NCBI GenBank assembly: GCA_007124395.1
Contig: SLFF01000356.1
Span: 1 to 6,191 of the forward strand
Source: Thermomicrobiaceae bacterium
Lineage (GTDB): Bacteria > Chloroflexota > Chloroflexia > Thermomicrobiales > Thermomicrobiaceae
Direction of reading: 5' to 3'
Length of the DNA: 6,191 bases
The number at the start of each line of letters is the position of its first letter. Position 1 is the first letter of the stretch. Positions 1 to 6,191 of this stretch are shown here, piece by piece. Below the pieces are notes generated by a model, which saw only the letters and a program-made list of their open reading frames with translations, was not told the DNA's origin and ran no database searches. The position numbers and the translations under genes are program-made.

Positions 1-1
1 C

Positions 2-706
2 ATTCAGTTCGGTCCGATGCAATCGGCAACGCGCTCGGACTTCGAAGACGCCATGGACACCATGTTCTGGGGAACGGTGCAACCGACGCTCGCCGTGTTG
101 CCACAGATGATCGAGCGTGGGCACGGACGTATCGTCAACATCACCTCGATCGGTGGAAAGGTATCGGTGCCACATCTCTTGCCGTACAACTCGGCCAAGT
201 TCGCCGCACTCGGGTTCTCCGAAGGGCTTCACGCAGAAGTCGGCAAAGATGGCATCGCCGTGACCACAATCGTACCGGGGCTCATGCGCACCGGGTCATT
301 CGTCAATGCGCGATTCGTCGGTGACGTGGAGAAAGAGTACACGTGGTTCAGCCTCGGTTCATCGCTGCCACTGATCACGATCAATGCGGAGATCGCGGCC
401 AGGCAGATCGTTGAAGCGACCAGACGAGGAGAATCCGAACGCATCCTCTCGTTGCCGGCCAAGATCCTGGCTCGGATTCACGGTGTAGCTCCAGCGACAA
501 CTGCCCGGATTCTTGGCGCCTTTGACAAATGGATCCTGCCAGAATCGTTCGGGGAACATGAATCACCCGTGGCGGGTAGAGAAGTGGAGGAACGGCTTGA
601 TTCCCGGGCACTGGAAGCGGCAACAACGCTGGGACGAGAAGCAGCCCGGGCCTTCCAGCCGGAAAAGAACCTTCCACGAGAGGAACGCGGCAGTTCGCGC
701 GACTGA
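2..706 (+). CDS. SDR family NAD(P)-dependent oxidoreductase, 5'-truncated by the window
   Basis: This is the C-terminal 234 residues of a classical short-chain dehydrogenase/reductase, a cytosolic NAD(P)(H)-dependent oxidoreductase. The reading frame is open from base 2, so the start and the N-terminal TGxxxGxG cofactor loop lie outside the window; the ATG at 17 is internal. Counting from base 2, the catalytic Ser is S49 (in NITSIGGK), with Y62 and K66 forming YNSAK; the Ser-Tyr distance of 13 is standard. The cofactor-side PG motif follows at P92-G93, with T97 after it. The position normally held by the tetrad Asn (NxxG) is Met21 (MFWG). After the Rossmann core comes a tail of about 100 residues, charged and Arg/Glu-rich at its end, unlike the short tails of FabG-type enzymes; this suggests a substrate-specific subfamily. 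The substrate cannot be told from sequence. No + strand partner gene follows; the next gene is convergent. Confidence 0.93.
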   Translation: MQFGPMQSATRSDFEDAMDTMFWGTVQPTLAVLPQMIERGHGRIVNITSIGGKVSVPHLLPYNSAKFAALGFSEGLHAEVGKDGIAVTTIVPGLMRTGSFVNARFVGDVEKEYTWFSLGSSLPLITINAEIAARQIVEATRRGESERILSLPAKILARIHGVAPATTARILGAFDKWILPESFGEHESPVAGREVEERLDSRALEAATTLGREAARAFQPEKNLPREERGSSRD

Positions 707-720
707 CACGAACACAGGCC

Positions 721-758
721 TCACTGATTGCGTCGTAGCTCACCTGGGTGTTCAGTGA
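721..758 (+). repeat. Loose inverted repeat after the SDR gene, possible weak terminator
   Basis: TCACTGA (721-727) is the exact reverse complement of TCAGTGA (752-758), giving a 7-bp stem around a 24-base loop. Inside the loop, CACC (741-744) and GGTG (747-750) are also complementary. It begins 15 bases after the SDR stop codon, where a terminator would be expected. There is no T-tract after it and the loop is long, so intrinsic termination would be inefficient; chance is a real alternative. Confidence 0.25.
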
Positions 759-851
759 AGTACAATAGTGGTTCTCACGATTATCGAGGTCTGTCGGCTG
801 GAGCAATTCAAATGATTGTTTAAGTTCTGCTTTTCAAGAGGATATTGACTC

Positions 852-872
852 TCGGCATCGGCACCGTCGGCA
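852..872 (+). repeat. Three copies of the hexamer TCGGCA
   Basis: TCGGCA occurs at 852-857, 858-863 and 867-872: two copies are in tandem and the third follows after CCG. The cluster lies in the gene-free gap, 30 bases before the palindrome at 903-922. It may be simple low-complexity sequence; no binding protein can be named. Confidence 0.35.
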
Positions 873-902
873 AGTGCAATATCAGAAGTGTTTAGCGAGC
901 GA

Positions 903-922
903 GTCAGATCCGTTGATCTGAC
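903..922. repeat. Perfect 8-bp palindrome with 4-base loop (hairpin or operator)
   Basis: GTCAGATC (903-910) and GATCTGAC (915-922) are perfect reverse complements around CGTT. The element lies in the middle of the gap between convergent genes, about 200 bases after the SDR stop and about 165 bases past the DUF4242 stop. Neither side carries a T-tract next to the stem, so it is not a standard intrinsic terminator. It could be a dyad operator, part of a small RNA, or a back-up transcription barrier. The symmetry is direct observation; the role is unknown. Confidence 0.45.
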
Positions 923-1044
923 CCTTAGCGTTCATTTCCCGGCATGTGCTGTCACCAACCCCGAACTGCCAACGGCAAAGGGGCAAATTGCGAAACAGGG
1001 TCGCGCTGGAGTGATCGAGGTTGTACTGCATTCGTTTGAGCAAA

Positions 1045-1069
1045 GTGGCCGGGAAATGATCCCGGCCAC
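1045..1069 (-). terminator. Terminator-like hairpin of the DUF4242 gene
   Basis: A perfect 10-bp, GC-rich stem (GTGGCCGGGA at 1045-1054 pairing with TCCCGGCCAC at 1060-1069) encloses a 5-base loop. On the - strand it begins 17 bases beyond the DUF4242 stop codon and is followed by TTTGCTC. The T-run is only three bases, so termination may depend on stem strength or on Rho. On the + strand no T-run follows, which favours assignment to the - strand gene. Confidence 0.65.
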
Positions 1070-1086
1070 GTCAACGCTCGCATCTG

Positions 1087-1359
1087 TCACTTGTAGAAGT
1101 ACGGATCGAGCACGCTTACGCGGGTGATTCGATCGACCGGCAGTCCAGTTGAACCCGCCGCTTCACGAATTGCCTCGGGGTTGGGGCCGTCGTAGACACA
1201 GTAGGTTTTCAGCTTGTCATCCCGAACATAGGAATGTACCCATGTCACTCCGTGGTTGGCATTCGCCGAGACCACGTTCATACATACTCCTTCGCCCTCC
1301 TCGTTAGCCGGGATCGACAGACCATCCGGGAACGTGCGCTCGACCAGATAGCGGGGCAT
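1087..1359 (-). CDS. DUF4242 / SCO4226-like small protein
   Basis: This complete 90-residue protein matches the DUF4242 family pattern from end to end: it opens with MPRYLVERTFPDGL, has GVTWVHSYV in the middle (residues 37-45), DDKLKTYCVYDGPNPEAI following (47-64), and ends with LPVDRIT (73-79) and VLDPYFY (83-89). The family is named after a Streptomyces coelicolor protein, SCO4226, described as a nickel-binding ferredoxin-like-fold protein; its physiological role is poorly defined. Potential metal ligands visible here are His36, His42, Cys26 and Cys54. There is no signal peptide or membrane segment, so it should be cytosolic. The ATG start is well supported: AAGGAG lies on the - strand at 1368-1373, 8 bases upstream. 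It follows the LAL regulator on the same strand after 110 bases and is followed by a hairpin terminator. Family assignment is firm; metal binding is inferred. Confidence 0.9.
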   Translation of the reverse strand: MPRYLVERTFPDGLSIPANEEGEGVCMNVVSANANHGVTWVHSYVRDDKLKTYCVYDGPNPEAIREAAGSTGLPVDRITRVSVLDPYFYK

Positions 1360-1411
1360 AGCAGCCTCTCCTTACTGATATGTAACGGGTAAATCCGACT
1401 AACACCAGTAT

Positions 1412-1441
1412 GCAGATGCTCTGCGGTGAATGTATCGGTGA
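1412..1441 (-). promoter_or_regulatory. Candidate operator patch upstream of the DUF4242 gene
   Basis: Between the LAL stop and the DUF4242 start, the + strand shows CGGTGA twice (1424-1429 and 1436-1441), in direct orientation with a 12-base period. A short dyad, GCAGA-TGC-TCTGC (1412-1424), abuts the first copy. CTAGGGGTA (- strand, 1444-1452) follows nearby. The cluster lies 53-82 bases upstream of the start codon, a normal place for activator or repressor binding. I could not find a convincing -35/-10 pair here. The repeats are real; regulatory function, possibly through the adjacent LuxR-type protein, is a guess. Confidence 0.3.
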
Positions 1442-1469
1442 GTACCCCTAGATTTTCGAAGTCCGACCC

Positions 1470-4079
1470 TTATTCTGGAGAACCTGAGTCGAACTCCTGT
1501 GCATGGCGCACTGCCTCAGCCCGTGAGTGAACATTCAGCTTGCTCAGCACCGAAGACACATGGCTCTCGACAGTTTTAAGGGACACAAACAGACGATCAG
1601 CTATCCCGGCGTTGCTAAGTCCTTCGGAGAGAAGATTCAGTACTTCGACTTCTCGAGACGTCAGTCCGGCAGGATGCTTTTTCGTGCTGGAGCGTGGTCC
1701 ACGCGGGATATTCCGGACACCAATCCGCCGGAGTTTCCGTTGAACGATCGACACCATTGGCTGAGCACCAAGCTCAGAGAACGTGCCCAGAGCCCTCCGC
1801 AACGCTCCTTCATCATCGCTTTCAGACAACGCTCTCGCCATTTCGTAGGGACACCCAATTCGTTCCCACTCCCGGGCAGCTGACTCCCAGTTTCCTTGTA
1901 TCTGCAGTGCAAAGGGTGAAGCAGTCCAGTCTGGAATGTTGACAGCAACCCCTGTTTTCCATTGCCAGTAGGCTAGCTCACCAAGAAACCAGTGATGCTG
2001 CTGTGCTTTGGCCAGATCGTAGCTGGCAATGGATTCCCGCTTTGCTGATTCAAGATCTCCGGCAAGCCAGGCAGCCTCAGCGCGAGCAGCGTGCGCCGGA
2101 GCCAGTCGCTGAAGGGTATCGGTTCGTTGGGCAAGCTCCAGCACCTTGTCGAGTACGGGCCAGAGTTCCGGATCGCCGCGCCGGGTGCGCAGCCGCCCGA
2201 GCGCAACCAGCGCCATGATCAGACTAGTAATAGAGACGTACGGTCGCTGAATGACTTCATTCGCTATGTGAGCCGCCCTGCTCCATTCTCCCCGGTAAAC
2301 CATCGACAGCGCCAGCCAGGCCTTCGCGTACCAGTGATGCAAGTCGTTGTCACGGGCAGAGGAGAAACGAATACACTCCTCCAGCCATGGAATTGCTTGC
2401 TCAAATTCATACATTTCGCCGAGGCCTGACCCGAGCAAGCGATATGCAAGAGCCGCCATCTCGTCGTTATCGGCCTCGAGTGCCAGATCCAGCGCGCGTT
2501 GCAGATACTTGATACCCACGTTGTCACCAGCAACCAGAAGAGCAGCGCCAAGCGCCTGCTGGGCACCAATGAGCGTTGGTTGGTGATCGAATTTCCGGGC
2601 GAGATCAATCGATCGTCGCCCCCAGGCAACGGCATTCGCGGTATCGCGATCCAGCATACGGAGATGAGCTGCTACGCGGTAGGCTTCCGCCAGTTCAGGA
2701 CCCGGGGATAACGTCTCCAGCGTCTGGATCGCTTCATGACTTGCCAATTCGGCTTCGCTATTTCGTCCAGCTCCGCTAAAGACTGAGGCGAGACAACTGA
2801 GGATTCGCCCTTCGCCCAGCCGATCTTCTATTCGCCGTCTAATGTCCAGCGCCTCGTTGTAGGCATGGATTGCATCGTCGAGTCGATCAATGCGGTGACA
2901 CTCCTGCGCGTAGCATTCGAGCAGCGTTGCCTGTTCCCCTGGATCAAGATTTCGTGCCCATCGCAATGCCCTCGAGTACTGGGCCACAGCCTCTCGATGA
3001 GCCTGCAGTGCCGCGGCACGCCTTGCCGCAGCTGGCGCGTATCTGAACACTGCCAGCTCGTTTTGCGATCCCTCTGCATGATGGGAAAGCTGGGCCAGTC
3101 CATCCGGGTCGTCGGATGCCCCGGACCGCTCGAGCGTTTCGAGAACGACTCTGTGGAGATCGACTCTGCGATGAGCCGGGATCGCATCGAGAATGGCCTC
3201 GCGACCCATTTCGTGGCGGAACGCGAACCCGGATCGTTGATGCGCCAGTACGCCTATCGACAGGCACTCGTCGACGGTCTCGGAATCAGCTTGCGTCACT
3301 TCAGCGAGCAACGACGGCGAGATAGTGGGCCCAATTACCGCAGCAGCAGAGAGTACGGACCGAGCCGAACGTGAGAGACGAGACGCGCGAGCGAGCACTG
3401 CGTCTCGCACCGTTTCAGGAATCCCATCATCTCCTGTTGCCAGTACTTCTGTGACGAAAAACGGATTCCCGGCGGTTCGACGGTACAGGGCAGAGGGGTC
3501 AAGCTCGCTATTGCCAGCCAGATCTCGCACCGCCTTCAGAGAGAGTGACGCGACTTTGATTCGGCTCACTGCGGGAGAAGTCGCGATATCGCCGAGCACA
3601 ACTCTGAGCGGATGTTGTTCGACAACCTCGTCGTCCCGAAAGGTGACCACAACCAGTGCCGGAACCGAGTCGACACGCCGGCCAACGAACCGCAGGAAAT
3701 CAAGCGTCGCCTCGTCCGCCCAGTGGACGTCTTCGAGAATGACTAGTTTCGGAAGACGGTCCTGGGTCAGCGACGCGAGAAAGGTCTGGAGCACGCGGTG
3801 GCGCTGTCCCCCCCGGTCGAGCAAAGTATTGAGTTCTTCACTGAGTCCGGGCGCAATATCGAGAAGCGGACCAAGCGGCTGCGGCGTCTCGAGCGGGTCG
3901 CACGAGCCAATATGCACATCAGCCAAGTCACGGGCATGACGTGCAAATGCTCGGACCAGACTCGTCTTACCCACTCCAGCTTCGCCAGCAACAAGAGCAA
4001 GCCGCCCCCGTCCTTGAGCAGCCAGCTCAAGTAACTGGTGCAGTGCGTCCAGTTCCCCGTCACGTTCGAGAAGGTGCAT
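1470..4079 (-). CDS. LAL-family (MalT-like) ATP-binding LuxR transcriptional regulator
   Basis: This 869-residue cytosolic protein has the three-part layout of large ATP-binding LuxR regulators. The N-terminal NTPase (about residues 1-330) has Walker A GEAGVGKT at 32-39 and a Walker B LVILEDVHWAD at about 112-122. The middle (about 340-770) is Ala/Leu/Glu-rich helical sequence of TPR type, with repeated AxxxxxxAL spacing, the usual effector or partner-sensing part. The C-terminal LuxR helix-turn-helix (about 804-863) starts LTSREVEVLNLLSEG and contains the recognition segment SLKTVESHVSSVLSKL. Length agrees with the family (about 850-1000). I start at the ATG at 4079 because AGGA lies 7 bases upstream and the protein then opens MHLLERDGELD, typical for this family; an in-frame ATG at 4115 would add 12 residues but lacks a Shine-Dalgarno. 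The stop is TAA. The effector and target genes are unknown; the DUF4242 gene downstream is the natural candidate target. Confidence 0.93.
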   Translation of the reverse strand: MHLLERDGELDALHQLLELAAQGRGRLALVAGEAGVGKTSLVRAFARHARDLADVHIGSCDPLETPQPLGPLLDIAPGLSEELNTLLDRGGQRHRVLQTFLASLTQDRLPKLVILEDVHWADEATLDFLRFVGRRVDSVPALVVVTFRDDEVVEQHPLRVVLGDIATSPAVSRIKVASLSLKAVRDLAGNSELDPSALYRRTAGNPFFVTEVLATGDDGIPETVRDAVLARASRLSRSARSVLSAAAVIGPTISPSLLAEVTQADSETVDECLSIGVLAHQRSGFAFRHEMGREAILDAIPAHRRVDLHRVVLETLERSGASDDPDGLAQLSHHAEGSQNELAVFRYAPAAARRAAALQAHREAVAQYSRALRWARNLDPGEQATLLECYAQECHRIDRLDDAIHAYNEALDIRRRIEDRLGEGRILSCLASVFSGAGRNSEAELASHEAIQTLETLSPGPELAEAYRVAAHLRMLDRDTANAVAWGRRSIDLARKFDHQPTLIGAQQALGAALLVAGDNVGIKYLQRALDLALEADNDEMAALAYRLLGSGLGEMYEFEQAIPWLEECIRFSSARDNDLHHWYAKAWLALSMVYRGEWSRAAHIANEVIQRPYVSITSLIMALVALGRLRTRRGDPELWPVLDKVLELAQRTDTLQRLAPAHAARAEAAWLAGDLESAKRESIASYDLAKAQQHHWFLGELAYWQWKTGVAVNIPDWTASPFALQIQGNWESAAREWERIGCPYEMARALSESDDEGALRRALGTFSELGAQPMVSIVQRKLRRIGVRNIPRGPRSSTKKHPAGLTSREVEVLNLLSEGLSNAGIADRLFVSLKTVESHVSSVLSKLNVHSRAEAVRHAQEFDSGSPE

Positions 4080-4086
4080 TGTATTA

Positions 4087-4090
4087 TCCT
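4087..4090 (-). promoter_or_regulatory. Ribosome-binding site deciding the LAL start
   Basis: On the - strand AGGA ends 7 bases before the ATG at 4077-4079, in the context GCAGGATAATACA-ATG. The competing in-frame ATG at 4113-4115 is preceded by GGTAAATCAAAACC without a purine-rich site at the right distance. This favours the shorter, 869-residue protein. Confidence 0.55.
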
Positions 4091-4132
4091 GCGGCGGCCC
4101 TGCGGCCACTCTCATGGTTTTGATTTACCAGT

Positions 4133-4160
4133 AGCTTAGCACAGGCCGGCTGAGGGTCGA
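4133..4160 (-). promoter_or_regulatory. Candidate promoter of the LAL regulator gene
   Basis: Reading the - strand, TCGACC (4155-4160) could be a -35 element and TAAGCT (4133-4138) a -10 element, 16 bases apart, with TGC directly before the -10 as in extended -10 promoters. Transcription would begin near 4126, leaving a leader of about 45 bases to the ATG at 4079 but only about 11 bases to the ATG at 4115. Both hexamers match consensus poorly, so this is tentative. Confidence 0.25.
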
Positions 4161-4205
4161 GGCTGGCTCCGGGCACTTCAGGATACAGGGTACGCGGAAC
4201 ACGGA

Positions 4206-4234
4206 GCGACACCCAGGTAAAACCCGGGCGTCGC
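4206..4234 (-). terminator. Terminator-like hairpin after secA
   Basis: On the - strand GCGACGCCCGGG, a TTTTA loop and CCTGGGTGTCGC form a 12-bp stem that includes two G-U pairs. On the + strand those two positions would be A-C mismatches, so the structure is built for - strand RNA. It begins 29 bases beyond the secA stop codon. No T-tract follows (TCCGTG), so it may act with Rho or as a 3'-end stabiliser. It separates secA from the downstream LAL gene. Confidence 0.65.
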
Positions 4235-4263
4235 TTCGCTGGACTGTGATTACGAAGTATGAA

Positions 4264-6191
4264 TCAGCTCACACCAGCGGTACGACGTGCCGCGGCCGGG
4301 GAGCCACAACACTGCTTGTACTTCTTGCCGGAACCGCATGGGCACGGATCGTTCCGGCCAACTTTCTCTTCAGCGGTCTTGCGGACCGTGCGCTGAACTG
4401 GCCGCTGGTTGCCCATGCTCGCTTCACCCGGTTCGACAACCGGCTTCTGCAGCGCTGGCACCAGCATCGCCTTGTAGATCTGGTGGGCCACGTCGTACTG
4501 AATGTTCTGCAGCAGGCGCTGGAACATGTTGTAGCCTTCGCGACGATAGATCTGCAGCGGATCTCGCTGGGCAAATGCCTGGAGTCCAGCGCTCTGCCGC
4601 ATATCATCCATCGTCGTCAGATGCTCGATCCAGAGCCGGTCGATCACCTGCAGCATCACCAGACGCTCGATCTGACGCATAGTCTCCGGCGTCATATCGG
4701 CTTCGCGACGGGCGTATGCTTCGTCGGCCTTCTCGATCAGGAAGCCGACGATCTCATCCTCGTCCCGGCCCTCGAGTTCACGGACGCTGACCGCGTTTCG
4801 GTCGTTGACCATGGCGATAAACGCCTGCTGAACCCGCTCGTAGTCGGGATCGGCGTGGTCTTCCTCTGGCCAGTTGGCGGCGACCATCACCTCAATCTGC
4901 TCATGGACCATCTCGAGCGTGTTCTCGCGCATATTTTCGCCGTCGAGGATCTTCTTTCGCTCATGATAGATCACTTCGCGATGCCGGTTGACGACGTCGT
5001 CATACTGCACGAGATGCTTCCGGAGATCGAAGTTGTGGCCTTCGACCTTCGTCTGCGAGTTCTCGATGGTCTTGGAGATCATGCCGTGCTCGATCGGCGT
5101 TTCGTCGTCCATCCCCAGCCGTTCCATCAGGCTGGTTACCTTGTCCGAGCCAAAGCGCTTGAGCAGCTCGTCATCCAGTGAGAGGTAGAACCGGCTGGAA
5201 CCCGGGTCACCCTGTCGACCGGCACGACCACGAAGCTGGTTGTCGATCCGACGAGCTTCGTGACGCTCGGTACCGACGATGTGGAGACCGCCAGCCTCTT
5301 TGACGCCGTCTCCGAGGACGATATCCGTCCCGCGACCCGCCATGTTAGTAGCGATCGTCACCGCTCCGGGCTGGCCGGCTCCGGCGACGATCGCCGCTTC
5401 TCGCTCATGCTGCTTGGCATTCAACACTTCATGCTTGACACCAGTCCGACGCAGCATGTTGCTGAGACGCTCACTGGTCTCGATCGAGGTTGTACCGACC
5501 AGAACCGGTCGGCCTTCCTGAACCATCTGCTCGATTTCCCGGCTCACCGCCTTGAACTTGGCCTCTTCGGAACGGAAGACCTGGTCGCCCATATCGACCC
5601 GCACCATCGGCCGGTTCGTCGGAATCATGATGACTTCGAGCCCGTAAATCAGGTTGAACTCTTCGGCCTCGGTTTCGGCGGTACCAGTCATACCGGCGAG
5701 TTTGTCGTACATCCGAAAGTAGTTCTGGAAAGTAATCGTTGCCTGAGTAATGGTCTCGCGCTGAACACGCACGCCTTCCTTGGCCTCGATCGCCTGGTGG
5801 AGTCCTTCGCTGTAGCGCCGGCCTTCCATCTGACGGCCGGTGAACTCATCGATGATGATGACCTCACCGTCACGGACGATGTAGTCCTTGTCACGCTGGA
5901 AGAGGGCCTCGGCCTTGACCGCCTGCTCGACGAAATGTGTCTTGTCAGAGTGGCGCTCATCGTAGAGGCTCTCGGTATCCGGAATCTGTAGCAGCTGCTC
6001 CACCCGGTCGATGCCTTCTTCGGTAAGCGTGACGCTCCGCTGCTTGAGATCGACCTCATAGTGCACATCAGGGCGAAGCCGTCGGGCGACATCCGAGAAC
6101 TGCGCATACCGATCGATCTGCTGCTCGGCCTGACCAGAAATGATCTACGGGGTTCGTGCTTCGTCAATCAGAATGTTGTCGACTTCGTCGA
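4264..6191 (-). CDS. secA: SecA preprotein translocase ATPase, 5'-truncated and interrupted by an in-frame TAG
   Basis: SecA is the ATPase motor that drives unfolded preproteins through the SecYEG channel at the inner face of the membrane. The visible part runs from the NBD1 Walker B box DEVD at the window edge (6178-6189) to the C-terminus, roughly three quarters of a SecA of usual length. Counting from the GTG at 6064-6066, motifs in order are IIDEFTGR (71-78), YDKLAGMTGTA (120-130), GTTSIETSE (191-199), TNMAGRGTDI (240-249), QLRGRAGRQGDPG (277-289), the helical scaffold NFDLRKHLVQYDDVVNRHRE (345-364), and the zinc tail with C575, C577, C586 and C587 (CxCx8CC), which binds SecB or ribosomes in known SecAs. 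Codon 6145-6147 is TAG where the family has Leu in DEARTPLIISG. A gene caller would therefore report only a 600-residue ORF from the GTG at 6066, which has no clear ribosome-binding site and lacks the Walker A and B boxes of NBD1. The final stop is TGA, with a hairpin downstream. Family identity is certain; intactness is not. Confidence 0.95.
6145..6147 (-). other. secA: Premature in-frame TAG in secA
   Basis: On the - strand the codons read DEVDNILIDEARTP, then TAG, then IISGQAEQQIDRYAQF, all in one frame. SecA proteins have Leu at the TAG position (DEARTPLIISG). The change from TTG to TAG needs one substitution; from CTG it needs two. No frame change is involved, since homology continues in the same frame on both sides. 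The site is about 45 bases from the right edge. If the window is the end of an assembled contig, low coverage could explain it. The four complete stop codons in the window are TGA three times and TAA once, so TAG is not otherwise used here as a stop; that sample is too small to argue for recoding. Confidence 0.9.

Larger units (their letters stand above)
707..1086. other. Intergenic region between convergent genes, no credible gene
   Basis: These 380 bases separate the SDR stop from the stop of the convergent DUF4242 gene. The only sizeable open frame (888-1127, +) runs into the DUF4242 gene on the opposite strand, has no family resemblance I recognise and no convincing ribosome-binding site. 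The first half (about 760-850) is visibly richer in A/T than the surrounding genes. The region holds a loose inverted repeat at 721-758, three copies of TCGGCA at 852-872, a tight palindrome at 903-922 and a strong hairpin at 1045-1069. I see no tRNA cloverleaf and no recognisable riboswitch. The size is more than two convergent terminators need, so an unrecognised small RNA or a decayed gene remains possible, without direct evidence. Confidence 0.6.

Noticed and set aside
761..766. TACAAT as a -10 promoter element in the gap after the SDR gene
   Set aside because: No acceptable -35 hexamer lies 16-18 bases upstream, and no credible gene follows on the + strand.
888..1127. 79-residue open frame on the + strand in the intergenic gap
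   Set aside because: It runs into the DUF4242 gene on the opposite strand, spans the palindrome and the terminator hairpin, lacks a clear ribosome-binding site and resembles no family I know.
3325..3939. 204-residue open frame on the + strand
   Set aside because: It is antisense to the ATPase domain of the LAL regulator. Its Ser/Arg/Thr-rich composition is typical of a shadow frame.
4080..4115. 12-residue N-terminal extension of the LAL regulator
   Set aside because: The ATG at 4115 has no Shine-Dalgarno, and the extra residues (MRVAAGPPQDNT) do not resemble the family; the ATG at 4079 has AGGA at 7 bases.
4246..5181. 311-residue open frame on the + strand
   Set aside because: It lies wholly antisense to secA apart from a few bases, matches no family I recognise, and arises from the codon bias of the real gene. 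secA motifs on the other strand are unambiguous.
5260..5991. 243-residue open frame on the + strand
   Set aside because: It is antisense to the central SecA motifs, has no recognisable domain, and is rich in His/Asp/Leu as expected from the complement of SecA codons.

Overview
The window carries four protein genes: one on the + strand at the left edge and three on the - strand. Both edges cut through genes. The sequence looks like a bacterium with moderately high GC. A large ATP-binding LuxR-type (LAL) regulator next to a small DUF4242 protein, and a SecA ending in a CPCGSGKKYKQCC zinc tail, would fit Chloroflexota (perhaps Thermomicrobia) or possibly Actinomycetota. This placement is an inference from protein style, not a search result.

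Layout from left to right: (1) the C-terminal 234 residues of a short-chain dehydrogenase/reductase (2-706, +); (2) a 380-base gap without a convincing gene (707-1086), holding several small inverted or direct repeats and a strong hairpin at its right end; (3) a 90-residue DUF4242 / SCO4226-like protein (1087-1359, -); (4) a 110-base gap with a candidate regulatory patch; (5) an 869-residue LAL regulator with an N-terminal ATPase, a helical repeat middle and a C-terminal LuxR helix-turn-helix (1470-4079, -); (6) a gap with a candidate promoter and a strong hairpin terminator; (7) most of secA (4264 to the right edge, -), from the DEVD Walker B box to the C-terminus.

The LAL regulator and the DUF4242 gene lie on one strand in that order. 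No obvious terminator separates them, and a hairpin follows the second, so they may be partly co-transcribed or the regulator may act on its neighbour. secA is separated from them by its own terminator. The SDR is transcribed convergently towards this pair and shows no functional link.

The most striking observation is an in-frame TAG inside secA at 6145-6147. It replaces the leucine of the highly conserved DEARTP-L-IISG segment while the reading frame and homology continue on both sides. It lies under 50 bases from the window edge. A base-call or assembly error, or a genuine nonsense mutation in a secA copy, are the leading explanations; recoding is a remote one. I see no phage, CRISPR, insertion sequence, tRNA or rRNA, and no convincing new multi-gene system.
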